DNA of 64,000 nt from contig MNCI01013900.1 in NCBI GenBank assembly GCA_015680685.1, positions 86,645 through 150,644 of the forward strand, in the 5' to 3' direction. Below, piece by piece: positions 1 through 11,060 of the stretch. How positions within the stretch are numbered: position 1 is the stretch's first letter; every line of letters begins with the position of its first letter. Under the pieces are notes generated by a model. It saw nothing but the letters and a program-made list of their open reading frames with translations, was not told the origin of the DNA and did not search any database. This stretch comes from Gnetum montanum (lineage: Eukaryota > Streptophyta > Gnetopsida > Gnetales > Gnetaceae). The position numbers and the translations under genes are program-made.

Positions 1-560
1 ACCATATAAGTAGTATCAACAACGGCAGCAACCACAATCATGGGCATTGGCACCACCAAGGAAGTAATACCCTTGGAAACAACTTGATCCATATGGGTAC
101 TACATTCAACATCCTATCTCCATGTGACTCTTCCAGTCATGTTTCTACTTTTCAATCTCACTACCACCCTTCTGATTATTATCAAACTCATTCTCTACAT
201 GAAAGAAGAGATGCCACCTTTTATCCTTATCCCCCTCCTATCCCTACATATGTTCCTCCTCCAGTTGCATAGCTACCACCTACTCCACCTATGTAGGATG
301 AACTACCAACGCAACCACAACAACACAATGCTACTAGGGTTGTTAATCTACAACTGATTCATCAACTAAGTGGGTCAAATACTCAATCAAGGAAAAGACC
401 TTTCTTGTGACCCTGTAGTCCACCTATAGTTGACAATCTAATCCCTCCATCTTCCTTTGTATCAAATTCCTTTGAGTTCCCTTCAAACCAAAATCTACCT
501 AGGATTCATACTATGATGCTTACTCACAATATATCTGATTGGATCCATGCTAGAAACCTT
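1..560 (+). pseudogene. E1 gag C-terminal tail (P/Y/H-rich), degraded
   Basis: This stretch aligns with the region after the zinc knuckle in E2, E3 and E6. It has the same DSSSH motif followed by Q-rich, YY and PPP-containing low-complexity sequence (residues read from about 84-272). Stops interrupt the frame at about 270 and again further on. A low-complexity Pro/Tyr/His tail between nucleocapsid and protease is seen in all six copies, so it is a real part of Gag or of the Gag-protease linker. No catalytic residue is expected here. Confidence 0.6.
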
Positions 561-589
561 ATGAGGAAACTAGCTGATCCTAGAAGCCC

Positions 590-964
590 TCTCATCTATT
601 TATAGATTGTTGGGAATGAACCATGTAAAGCTCTCCTTGACTCAAGTTTTAGTGTCAATTTAATTTCTCATGAGATGTACATTGCATGGAATGTGCCTCC
701 TTGAAGAAGAGCACTATCTAATTAGAATTGGTAGACTAGTCCATCATTATTCCATTAGAACTAGTGGAAGACATTATGACCATTGTCTGTGGGTGGTCTT
801 ATCCTACTGATTTCCTAGTGATCAAAGTGGAGAACTACAAAGGGGATTTCCCAATCATCATGGGAAGGGCATGGCTTAGCACCATTGATGTAAGAATGGG
901 CATCAGAGATGTTTTCCTAGAAATATCCAAAGAAAATGCATTTGGAAAGATTGAGAAGAAGTGA
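590..964 (+). pseudogene. E1 retroviral-type aspartic protease, degraded
   Basis: An active-site-like segment reads ALLDSSFSVNLIS near 630-670 (D at 639-641), followed after a frameshift by the C-terminal part at 764-964 with the motif PIIMGRAWLSTID, the usual end of a retropepsin fold. The normal D-S/T-G triad reads D-S-S: the glycine is replaced by serine. The same replacement, or one to arginine, occurs in E3 and E6. In a working element this enzyme cuts the Gag-Pol polyprotein in the particle. A frameshift near 700-760 shows the copy is broken. Confidence 0.75.
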
Positions 965-1718
965 GTTCCATGCATTGTGTACAGTAATATAGGGTGTAAT
1001 TGTGTGCAAAAACTCTAGACTGTGAAACAAGCATCTATCTTTACATGTAAGCAGTGTGCACCAGAAGCAAAAATTCAAAGGTGTTTGTATGTAGTAGCCA
1101 CAAGATAGGAGGGTACCCAATGGCTGATCATTGATTCTAAGAGTAGCTCACTTTGCATGGAATTGACTAAAAGCCTAACATGTGCATATGTCATAAGCAT
1201 GGATGAACTAGAGCAAGTTCATCACCAACTCTTTGATGATGAAAATGATGATACTTATTAGGGAGAGTTGGAAATTCCTGAAAGTTTTAATCAAGAGCCC
1301 CTTAAACTAAAAATGCTACCAACTGAAATGAAATATGTGTTTTTAAAAAATTGGAAGTTGGTAATAATCAATGCAAATCTTGCTTTAGAGTAGAAAAATA
1401 TGTTGTTGAATGTGGTTGAAAAATGGTCAATAGCTTTTTCTTAGTCATATCTTGAACTCATAGGGATTGATCCTAGGATATGCTAGCATTATATCTACAC
1501 TAATTTGACCATGAAGCTAAAGAGATAGCTACAAAGGAAATTGAACCCCAAACTGAAGTAGATCATAAAAGAGGAAATCAAACAACTCCTCAAGGTGGGG
1601 TTCATTTATCCCATTGCGGATAGTGAGTGGGTTACTCCACTTGTAATTGTACCAAAGAAAGGAGGCAAGTGATGGGTCTACATCAATTTTTGGCTACTAA
1701 GTATGGTAACATTCAAGG
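965..1718 (+). pseudogene. E1 protease-RT linker and N-terminal part of reverse transcriptase
   Basis: The linker keeps the acidic LFDDEN-type stretch and TAG-interrupted GELE segment seen in E5 and E6. RT begins near 1500 with the family landmarks KQLLKVGFIYPIAD and VIVPKKGGK (fingers domain). Stops occur at former Trp codons, including the FAWSY motif, where TGG is now TAG. The reading stops at TFKDH because E2 is inserted there; the RT continues after 10466. Confidence 0.85.
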
Positions 1719-1723
1719 ACCAT
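1719..1723. repeat. Target-site duplication of E2, left copy (accat)
   Basis: The five bases accat precede the E2 terminus TGATGAGT at 1724 and recur at 10462-10466 directly after the other terminus. Five-base duplications are standard for Ty3/gypsy integration. Removing E2 plus one copy rejoins the RT motif at TFKDH.PLPFVDQVL. Confidence 0.95.
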
Positions 1724-2602
1724 TGATGAGTGATGAGGTACCTCTACACTCAACCATACGAATACGAGCGTTTCACGCATGATCTAGTTGAACACTATAG
1801 ATGGGCTAGTTGTGGTATCTACATAGTTACTTGTTGATCATAGTTCACTATCTTCCCACCTGGACTAGTATTTGCTTTTTCATGTATGGTTTAGTCAAGA
1901 GTGAGGTGTATGATGTAGTCCTAAACTAGTACTACTCCTAGATGCAATAGATAATAACTTTAATTAAGCTAAGAGGAAAAGGGAGAGAGAGTTAAGCTAA
2001 TAGGACATAGGGGGAGAGAATCTAAACTAGCCTAAGTGCGATGAGCATCCATTCCTTAATCATTCATACACATCTTAGACCTCGTGTATGACTACTACTA
2101 GGATTACCAAGTGCATATCCTACGTACACTACTGGGATACCAAGTAGTCACACTTAAATGCTCATGATTAAGTCATACTCATTCCATGTTTAATAACATG
2201 GATAGGAGTTGAGGCTAAAGAAGTATTAATTAAGAAAGCAATAAATAACAATTAAATAATTAAACTAAGTGAATGCTACAGTGATAAAGTAATCTCTATC
2301 TTTATTTTTGGTCATGTGTGTGTCCAAGTATGTCACACTCAAATAAAGGTGTCATACAATTACAATCATCACACTGTGGGCATGCATTAGGAGAAAGGGT
2401 TGAGAAGAACTAAAAATGAAAACTAACTTCTAACTGAACAACCCCTTTCCTCTGTGTGCCTAGATGTGTATTTATAGGTCCACATAGAAGTCACAATATC
2501 ATGTATCTGATATCATTATTTAGGTTGTGATATTGCATACCCAATATCATGGATTCAATATCACGAGTTTGATATCGAAGCCTAATGAGTCATGATTTAT
2601 CA
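1724..2602 (-). repeat. E2 3' LTR
   Basis: This 879-bp repeat matches 9598-10461. In element orientation it starts TGATAAATCATG directly after the PPT and ends CTCATCA. The U3 carries repeated GATATC/CAATATC words (about 2490-2590), followed by a TATA box (CCTATAAATA, minus strand, 2469-2478). An AATAAA signal lies on the minus strand at 2301-2306. Confidence 0.93.
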
Positions 2603-2613
2603 TACCCCCACGA
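2603..2613 (-). other. E2 polypurine tract (plus-strand primer)
   Basis: Read on the minus strand this is tcgtgggggta, directly abutting the TG of the 3' LTR. The same tcatgggggta-like tract abuts the 3' LTR in E1, E3 and E6, so the position is conserved. Confidence 0.75.
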
Positions 2614-2799
2614 TTGAATGAAAACTCATCCTCAAGTTGAAAAAAATAAGAACAAGCCCCATTGATTACACAGTGGATAGGTATGGGATTATTGACTGAC
2701 TAGGAATTATTCATGCCACAGTGGAGAATTGAACAGAACAAAATTGGGACATGAACAAAAATTGCAAAATTGCAAAATTTTATTGGAACTCATGTGGTT

Positions 2800-5574
2800 C
2801 TAGGTGGTAGTGGGTCCTCCATGGGTCACTTCCCCTTGTCTTGTGCTCCAGGTTTTGGGATTTGGTGGCTTTGAAGAAGTGCCTAAAGCTTTCCTCTTCA
2901 GTTTGGGGATCTTGTGCCATGCATGTTGATGCTCTAATGTTTGATCTAGTTGGCACTTTCCATGGCCAAAGTAGCTGCAGAAACGTCTGATTTGCTTTGA
3001 TGTACTAGGCCGCAAATAGTTGCCATTCCTTCTCGTATGCTCTAGCTTTATCTTTGTAGTCTTGTCAATCTCTAAGCCATTGATCCAAGTCCACCACAGC
3101 ATCTTTCTACCCCTGGTAGCTAGCCTTGACCACCTCCAACTTAGAATTTGCAAATTCTAGCCTTTGCAATGTTTTCTTGCGTTCTGAAAATTCTGTTTCA
3201 TATTTGGCATAGGTGGTAACTACCTGCTTCTCTATTCTAGGGCATCTTACTATTAACATGGCTAGATTGGCATACCACAGGTTTGCCAATTCCATGTACT
3301 CTGTAAGATCTTAGATCTGCAAGTCCCAATTTTTGAGCTCTGCTTGGTGAGCAAATGCATATGTGTCCAATATGGCTCACTAATCAGTTTGCTGAGCACT
3401 AAAGGTGTTAATGTGAACCTTGGCCATATGGATCTCTTTCTCGATGACTTTCTTGTACATCCCCACCTAGTCTCTGAAATGCTCTTTTAATTTTTCATGT
3501 TTCTTGGTCTTATTTTGCCATGCACTTATTTCAATGGTTGTCTTTTGATAGATTGCATGTACCTCCTCCATTGAGAGGGTTCGATTCTCTCTAGCCAAGC
3601 GATTCATGTCTTGGTTAACCCTGACCAACTGTTCTTGTAACTACTAAAAATTTTCTTCGAGAACATTTTTCTATTTCTCCACAATGTTCAACCAAAGATT
3701 GTCTATGGTGAGCTATTTATTCTCTTCCTATAAGGCCTTAAGTGCTTTTGTATGAGTGTATGTTTGCACTTGTGCCTTGGAAGCATCCCAATTGGCCTTC
3801 TCCTTCTCCTCCATCACTCTTTTATTATCTACCAATAGTTTATTGAGCTGCTCTATCTTGAAAGTGTCTAGCTGGTTTGCAGGAATGAATTGAGATGGAT
3901 CTTGTTGTGTCGCTTGCAAAGTAATGAGCCTTTCTTGGAGTCTTGCCAACTCCACCTCTACATGCTTGACCCTAATCTCTATCATGACCAACCTTGCTTT
4001 GGTGGAGATGAGGCCTGATTGCATTTCTGTGACATCTTGTCGGATGTCAAACAAGGACATCATTACTTATCCTATTTGTAGCAATCGATCAAGAACATCC
4101 TCATGCTTTGCAGGAGTCATTGAGGGATCGGCTAGTGTTTGAGCATCATGTGCTCCTATGAAATCTACTGGTGGCACAACAAGGATGTTGAAAGATTTAT
4201 TTATGTGATCCATGATCACTTCTGTAGCTCCCATTTCATCTTGATGTTGCATGACCACTACTGTGGTCCCTTCACCAGTCTCTAGTTGCACTTGAAACAA
4301 TGTAGCGTTCCCTGAAATCTATTTTGACCAATGTGTCTCCCCTCCTCCTGTCTAGATGGACACTTCACCTTGTGTGTGATCTATAGAAATTTTGAGCTGT
4401 ACGATGTCATCGATGACATGGAAGAGATTGGCATCATCATGACTTCCCTAATTAACTGTCTCAGCGATGGCCCTAAGATGGCTTATCAACTATCGATAAT
4501 TCTGTGATGATGATGATGGTTGGTCTTGCTGGCTTGTGCTTGGCCTTGCTTCTTGTTGTTGATTGGGCCTTGTACTTGGGAGTTGGCTAGGCCCTATAGT
4601 TTGAGTTGTAGTCGGTCCCACTGTCTATTCTTGTTCTAGCTCTAGCGTTTAACCAGCACTCTTTCTTGGGGTTGGTGACTTCAGTAACTCAGCGAATGAA
4701 GGATTTTGGGCTCTTCTGGGGATGTCATTGGTGTACCCCAGAATTCCAGCACACCTACATAACTTCCTGACGAGACAAGGAAAGGGCAACATGAACTTCC
4801 CTATCTTGTGTTCTTCAAATTGCCTCAAGATCTCCATGAGATATAGATGGGGAATGTTAGCATTAACCTTGCCCATCAATATTGCACTTCTTCTTACCAT
4901 ATACGTTGAGATTCTATTTAATCCTTTTGGTGGAAAGATGTAATAAGTGCCAATCTTGAAATATATTCTTTCTTCTAGCATCAACTCTCCATATGTCTTG
5001 TCCTCCTTTCCATATGCCCTTTTCAACCAAATTATTCACACATTAGCATTGGAGCGAGTGGGTAGGTGAGCAACTTTTGGCCCTATATTTGGAAGGTTTA
5101 ACACTTCCAAAATGGCCTTGGTGGAAAAATCTATAGACACACCACCAATGTCAACTATGGTGCCTTCTTCTTTATTATGCCAAAATTGGTACATTTCTCC
5201 TAAGTACCAGGCACCAATTTTAGAGAGGATGGGCCATAATGGGGTCCCTTTGAGTTGGTCCCTAACAGCCTCGAGAGTGAACTTCATGAAAGGTCCAAAG
5301 TTCAATTCCATGATCACAGTTGCCAATGTGGACATTTCATAGATGGCCTGAACACACTGTAGGGACAACATGAGATGTTGTCCCTATTTAGGTGCTTCAG
5401 CATCTCCTACTTCTTCCTGTCTCAATTGCATAGTAGCAGGAGGCTCTTGATGGATGCTAAAAGATTATGCCTCCTACTCTACACATTGTTGGGAGATGCC
5501 TGGCCTCTGCCTCTCCTTGGTCACTTGGACACACCTTGAGAGGGTCCTTCTTATTGTCCATGTTTAGGGGCCAT
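2800..5574 (-). pseudogene. E2 ORF3: additional ORF of the element, nearly continuous frame
   Basis: From the ATG at 5574 (MAPKHGQ) one frame runs to about 3110 with only scattered stops; a frameshift then carries it to about 2800. This gives roughly 900 codons. Two conserved blocks lie near the N-terminus. One has NFGPFMKFTLE, LWPILS, WYLGE and LEVLNLP (5371-5040); the other has YFKI and LPFPCLVRKL (5026-4650). A long charged, heptad-like region follows (4063-3107), probably coiled coil, and the C-terminus has the WPW/WDVP motif seen in E3 and E5. I see no signal peptide or membrane segment, so it is not an obvious envelope protein. The first blocks loosely resemble the family called putative plant transposon protein (PF20167), but that needs a profile search. 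Function unknown. Confidence 0.75.
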
Positions 5575-7467
5575 CTGCAATTACACGAGGTTGATCATTA
5601 GTAAGGTTTCTTACAAAAGTTGAGTTATATCTTACTTCTTGCCTTAATGAGTTCATTTTATTATTTTGTGTGATTTAGAGTTAAGAAATTTTGTAAAAAT
5701 GTCCCCTAAAAGTTTTAATATTGGGCTAAATTTGATTAGGTGGCTTTAATATTTAATTTCCTAGTGTAGGTGAGGAGATAAGATTATTTCTGGCAATATG
5801 TTTATCAATTTTATAATCAATTTCCCTTTATAGTATCCTTCAAGAAATGATGAATTTTGAAAAATTTATGCATGATTTGGAGTGTACCCTTCCCCCACAA
5901 CTAAGCTGAATACTTTGGGTTTAGGTAGGTTCGATCAAAATGAGAATCGGAGCACTAGAAAGTGAGTTATGATTGGTTGATCAAGAGGCGCGCAAGTCAT
6001 AATTCATAGAAGAAAATTTGAAAAAATTCCCCCACGTGAATAGTTGAGAATGATGTTGATGAGCGCAGGGGGTCCATATATATAGTTTTTGTTGACACGA
6101 TATCGCGTACCTGCTAGCATGACCCTAAAATCGTGACGTATTGAAAATAAGATACTTAGAAAAATTGATAAATTTTTGAAATTCTAAGGTAGAAAATGAA
6201 GGACTTGAGGTTAATGTAAAAGGTCTAGTGTAATATTGAACAGACCTAAAGGCACAAAAAGTATAATGGTGTAGAATCTAATAATAAAAGTCATGAAGAG
6301 TATGAGGAAAAGGGACATGTTTTGGTACATAGGAATGGTTGAACCAGAAGGATGATAAGGGAAAAAATGTAGTACTCAAAGGATATAAAATGATGTGATG
6401 GTGATGTTTAATGAGTGGTAATTACAAGGGTTACGTAAGTGGGTCCTCCCCAAAGTAGGTTCCTACGTGTGATGCCCTTACACAACCACCTTGAAGGTGT
6501 TCATAGGTACTAGAGTGTGAAATGTAATCCACACTAGTTCCACGAAACACACACATGTAGATACCACCGTAATGAGGTATGAATTTTATGCTACATATGA
6601 CACAAGTAACAAATTCTTGAACAGTGAGATGAAATGAGTCATAGAAGGGATTGCAGTGATTAGGATGTGATAGAACTGACTCAGGACACAATGAATCTTG
6701 TGTGTAGGGAATGCTTAAGGTATCATTAGCTTGTTGCTCCAAAATCAAGACCAAGTCCATTCCTTTAATTAGTGACATCACATCATTTCATCCCATGATG
6801 GACATTCATAAGGGGATCATGAAAGCAAGGTGTATGATCACTTGGCGTTTCATTCAAGGGAGGAGTGATTCAAATTTTTTTGTGGCACTTTTCTCTCTTT
6901 TTTTTTTGAATGCTTTATCCAGGGAAACCACCTACGTTTAGGCATGGGTGCATGTCTTTCCAATGGAACCCCCTAGAATAGCATTGGGTGTTTTTTCTTG
7001 ATGAGTGTCCTTATTACTCTTACTCTCATTTTGTGTTAGATCTACAAGGATCTTAGTACAACTAGGCTACATGATAGCACTTAGAGATGTCACCAAAGAG
7101 AATCCACAAATCCCCTTGATGTCACACCTTGGCCATTTCCTCTTGGTCCATCATTTGTCACTCTAGGCATAATGAGCACAACATTATTTTAAGTTTTAAT
7201 GATGTCAACAATATCATCATACCTAGAGTAGAACCTCTTATTAATAGAATGTGTGGGTGGATGTGATGGGCTCGTTGTCCAAGTAATTAGTCACCTAAGA
7301 CTTGATAGCATAGAACAACACCTCAACCAATGAGTCACATGAGTGCTTTATTCATATATGAGATTACTCATATATAAAAAAAAGATAAAACAATAATGTG
7401 AAATATGAAAAACTAGAAAAAAATTGTAAAATTAAAGAAAAGGAAAAATATTTATTAATCCTACTTG
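5575..7467. other. E2 post-gag/pol spacer with leader of ORF3
   Basis: No coding block is seen. This is the E2 version of the long spacer that follows pol in the other copies: it shares landmarks such as the phrase around gtgggtcctcc (6439-6450) and the ccccttgatgtcacacc phrase near 7110-7126. It contains the internal promoter-like module at 6070-6125 and the segment immediately before the ORF3 ATG, which ends in gtaattgcag, a good 3' splice site. Confidence 0.6.
6070..6125 (-). promoter_or_regulatory. E2 internal U3-like promoter module upstream of ORF3
   Basis: On the + strand the 16-mer cgatatcgcgtacctg (6098-6113) matches the LTR words caatatcatgtatctg (2494-2509) and caatatcgtgtatttg (10367-10382) at 12 of 16 positions each, all differences being transitions. 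As in the LTR, a TATA box follows on the minus strand (TATATATAT, 6076-6085), here 12 bp further on. It lies about 500 bp upstream of ORF3. Promoter function is inferred. Confidence 0.6.
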
Positions 7468-9465
7468 TTAGAATGGAGGATACCCCCCATAACTAAATAG
7501 TTGAGCATAGCTAGGATTAATAAATGAAAGTTTGGGATCCTTGCATGTTGGAAATATTGAGACCTGGTCATACTTACCCCATTGGGATTCACACACTTGA
7601 TTAAAGTTGACATAGTGGGGCAAGTTATAAGATGTGGTTAATTTATAAGGAGTTGACCCACTATAGCACTTGCAACCATAAGATGGTATGAAAGGATCAA
7701 TATGTCTCCCTATGTGGCTATATTCATTGGGCCACATGGTTGTTGGAGTTTTGATTGGTGGCCCTAATAAGGTAACACGAGGCATTGGATTTGAGGAGAA
7801 AGATGCATCACAGTGTTGGACTTATCCTGAGTTGGAAAATGTAGTGGTCTCAGAATTGTGTTGTCTCTTTCTACTATCATGTCTAAAGAAGGGACACCTT
7901 CAATGTTGTGGAGGGTTCCCACTTCTGTTGATAGTAGAAGCACAAGTAATGTTCATGGATTGATGTTATGGTGCAAATCCTTTGGGTACAATTGGTGGCA
8001 ATATAAAAGGAGGTGAAGGATGAGAATGTTGAAATTGAGGAGAAGTGTAAGGTACCCAAGGTGGTGGTCCTGTTGGTGAGGATATGGGTTGATGATATTG
8101 AGAAGAATAATAATAATGTGGTGATATAGAGGATGTTGACCCGGTTGAGGAAACAGGATGTTGGACTTGATAAGCATTTGGGTTTGGATGGTATGAAGGG
8201 TGTAACTAGTTTGGGGGTGGCCTCCCCCATGACTGGGATTGTTTCCACTATGATCGAACATAGTATTTCTATATGAACTCTGGATGTAACATTCTTCCCC
8301 AATGCTCATGTAAATGTGACAAAATTGGGCATTGGCCTTTGGGGTGATCGTATAGGCAAATGTCACATTGATACATATGATTGGCAGTTGAGTTCTTATT
8401 CTCTTCAACCCTTCTCTTCGATTGTCTAGTGGTATTCCTTCCTATTTCTTGGTTTGCCATGGCTCTACCTCCAATAATATTGGCATATTATCCACATTTT
8501 TCATGTACCCACTCTGTCATCTTGTTGATCTTTGCCTCAACTTTGCCTAGGGATTGTAATATTCACAAAGATGGTTCCACCTCCTTGAGGTGAGTTGATT
8601 TTTCCTCTTCCTAATTATGGACCTTTGTTGATTTAATATTTTGATCTTGTTGAGATTTTTTAACATTCTCCCATTTAGCCATTTCTCCTTCTTCTTTTGC
8701 TAGCTACTTAATAATCTCTTGGAATTGATGGGTTCATAGTTCATATAGTTGACTTGGGGCATACATCCCTAAGGTTTCCCTTGTTTCATTACAGAGCCCA
8801 TCTATAATATGGTACATTAGCCTCTCCTCAGAGAACCCATGGCCTAGGTAGTTGTTTAACAATGCATAATATCTTTCTAAGGCCATATCCACGGGTTTAT
8901 GTTGTGCTTGTTTCCATTCTTAGATTTTTCTCCTCAAGGCTAACACTCTTGCATAGGTTTGATATCTTTCATTGAAGAGTTCTACCATTGTTGGCCAACA
9001 TTAAATCTATTTTGGTTTTACAGACCTATACCATACTTTTGCTTGGCCAAAGAGTGTCATAGGAAAGAGCTTAAGTTTTTGCCATACATTATCAATATTG
9101 TTCCATATACAGGCATCATGGAAGGCTTGTAAATGATGTTGTGGATCCAAATCATAGCCTCCTAAAAATTTGGAAAATTTTTTTAAATCAAGCTTGGATA
9201 GATAGCTTTCCTTACGATGCTTGTGGGATATTTGAACAGCCTCTTGTATATGCATTAAGCTCTTAGTGGCCAATAGGGGTTCATCATCACTAGGTAGATT
9301 ATGAGTTTGTAAGTTGGGATGATGTTGTCTTTGTTGATGTACATAGGAGACCCCTACATTAGATTGAGTACTCCAAACCTCGTCTTCATCATCATATAAT
9401 TTTTTGGTTCCCCAATGAATTGCCTTACTGGTTGTTGCATTTTCATAGTCATGTGAGAGAGACAT
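7468..9465 (-). pseudogene. E2 gag (capsid and nucleocapsid), degraded, with unusual C-terminal extension
   Basis: The ATG at 9465 opens MSLSHDYENATTS. DEPLLATKS follows, then the capsid-type motif with DPQHHLQAFHD and LKLFPMTLFGQAKVW, which is the Retrotrans_gag signature. After frameshifts and stops comes a nucleocapsid knuckle CDICLYDHPKGQC (8367-8329), which is CX2CX3HX4C. A P/Y-rich tail follows, then a 105-codon open stretch (7785-7468) ending SYGGYPPF, resembling the extreme end of pol. Protease is missing. Gag packages element RNA into cytoplasmic particles. Confidence 0.85.
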
Positions 9466-9579
9466 TGTGATGAATTATGTGTGACTTATTTGTAATTCAT
9501 TTCTCTCTAAAAGATATATCATTAATGCTTCTTTACAATGATCTTGGATGATATAACTAATCTAGATAACTAGCATTGT

Positions 9580-9596
9580 ACCTGGCAACATCGCCA
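9580..9596 (-). other. E2 primer-binding site, tRNA-Asp type
   Basis: Read on the minus strand just inside the 5' LTR, the sequence tggcgatgttgccaggt matches the complement of the plant tRNA-Asp 3' end (TGGCGCCGTTGCCGGGG, from general knowledge) at 13 of 17 positions. tRNA-Asp primers are typical of Athila-lineage elements. Confidence 0.7.
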
Positions 9597-9597
9597 A

Positions 9598-10461
9598 TGA
9601 TGAGTCGCAAGGTACCCCTACACTCAACCATACGAATACAAGCGTTTCATGCATAATATGGTCGAACTCCATAGACAGGCTAGTTGTGGTATCTAGATAG
9701 TTACTCGTTGATCATAGTTCCCTGTCTTCCCACCTCAACTAGTATTTGCTTTGTCACAATGGTTTAGTCCAGAGTGAGGTGTATGATGTAGTCCTAAACT
9801 AGTGCTACTCCTAGAGGCAATAGAAAATAACTTTAATTAAGCTAGGAGGAAAAGGGAGAGAGAGTTAAGCTAATAGGACATAAGGGAAGAGAATCTAAAA
9901 TAGCCTAAGTGCGATGAGCATCCTTTCCTTAATCATTCGTATACATATTGGACCTCATGTACAACTACTACTGGGATTACCAAGCGCACATCCTAGGTAT
10001 GCTACTGGGATACCAAGTAGTCACACTTAAATGCTCGTGATTAAGTTGTACTCATTCTCTGTTTAATAACAGGGATAGGAGTTGAGGGTAAAGAATTATT
10101 AATTAAGAAAAAAATAAATAACAATTAAATAATTAAACTAAGTAAATGCTGCAGTGATGAAGTAATCTTGATTTTTATTTTTGGTCATGGGCATGTCCAA
10201 GTACATCACACTTGAATAAAGATGCCATACAATTACAATCATCACACTACAGGCATGCACTGGGAGAAAGGGTTGAGAAGAACTAAAAATGAAAACTAAC
10301 TTATAACTGAACTATCCCTTATCTCTATGCACCTACATGTGTATTTATAGGTCCACATAGGAGTCGCAATATCGTGTATTTGATATTGTTATTTAGGTCA
10401 TGATATTGCATACCTAATATTGTGGACTCGATATCGGAGCCTAATGAATCATGATTCGTCA
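9598..10461 (-). repeat. E2 5' LTR (promoter-bearing copy)
   Basis: This 864-bp repeat pairs with 1724-2602. Its minus-strand TATA box is at 10342-10351, preceded by GATATC-type words (10367-10450). A minus-strand AATAAA lies at 10174-10179. Its + strand end, gattcgtca, is followed directly by the accat duplication. Confidence 0.93.
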
Positions 10462-10466
10462 ACCAT
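10462..10466. repeat. Target-site duplication of E2, right copy (accat)
   Basis: Identical to 1719-1723. It follows the LTR terminal CA and precedes the resumed E1 RT reading TTTTCCATTGCCATTTGTTG. Confidence 0.95.
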
Positions 10467-11060
10467 TTTCCATTGCCATTTGTTGATCAAGTGTTAAACA
10501 TAATATCTAGGCATTGCTACCATAGTTTTCAAGATGGTTATAGTGGTTATAACCAAATTCGAATTACACCAAAGAACCAAACAAAGACAACATTCATGAG
10601 TCGTTGGGGGACTTTTGCATATCACAAGATGCCGTTTGGTGTATGTAATGCTCCTACTACATTTCAATGCCTGGTTCTGAGCACTTTTCAATAGCAAATC
10701 AGAAGTGATGTGGAAGTCTTCATGAATGACTTCTCCACTTATGGAGCTACATTTGAGCATGCCTTGGACCAAATTAGGAAGTGCTAAAACGATATGTTGA
10801 AACAAGCTTGCAGCTTAATTAACAGAAGAGTCATCTAATGGTCCAAGAAGGCATTGTATTAGGGCACAAAATATCACAAGAAAAAATTGAGGTAGACCTT
10901 ATGAAAATAAGGGTCATCCAAGGAATAACCCACCAACTAGAAACTGTCAAAGATGTTTGATCATTCCTTGGACATACTGGCTACTACTGGCAATTCATAG
11001 AAAATTTCTCTAAGATCGCAAAACCATTGGTGAAGCTAGCAAAGAAAGATTCTCCATTTT
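10467..11060 (+). pseudogene. E1 reverse transcriptase, C-terminal part after E2 insertion
   Basis: The reading resumes at PLPFVDQVL, then DGYSGYNQI, GTFAYHKMPFGVCNAPTTFQ and the active-site box. The box reads FMND (10719-10730) instead of FMDD, so one catalytic aspartate is asparagine. FLGHTGYYW-type connection sequence follows near 10965, with an in-frame TGA. RT copies the genomic RNA into cDNA in the particle. Frameshifts and stops show that this copy is inactive. Confidence 0.9.

Larger units (their letters stand above)
1724..10461 (-). mobile_element. Element E2: pol-less Athila-like retrotransposon nested in E1
   Basis: Two LTRs in direct orientation (1724-2602 and 9598-10461), starting TGATGA and ending in CA as read on +, bracket an 8.7-kb element flanked by perfect accat duplications. 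On the minus strand the order is LTR, PBS, gag, spacer, internal promoter-like module, ORF3, PPT, LTR. No protease, RT, RNase H or integrase is present: gag passes straight into the sequence that normally ends pol. E2 must have moved with enzymes supplied by a relative. It inserted after E1 and its LTRs are alike at roughly nine of ten bases by eye, not computed. Confidence 0.93.

Noticed and set aside
2800-5574. ORF3 as a retroviral-type envelope gene
   Set aside because: Position fits, but no signal peptide, transmembrane segment or Cys-rich ectodomain is visible in any of the three copies.
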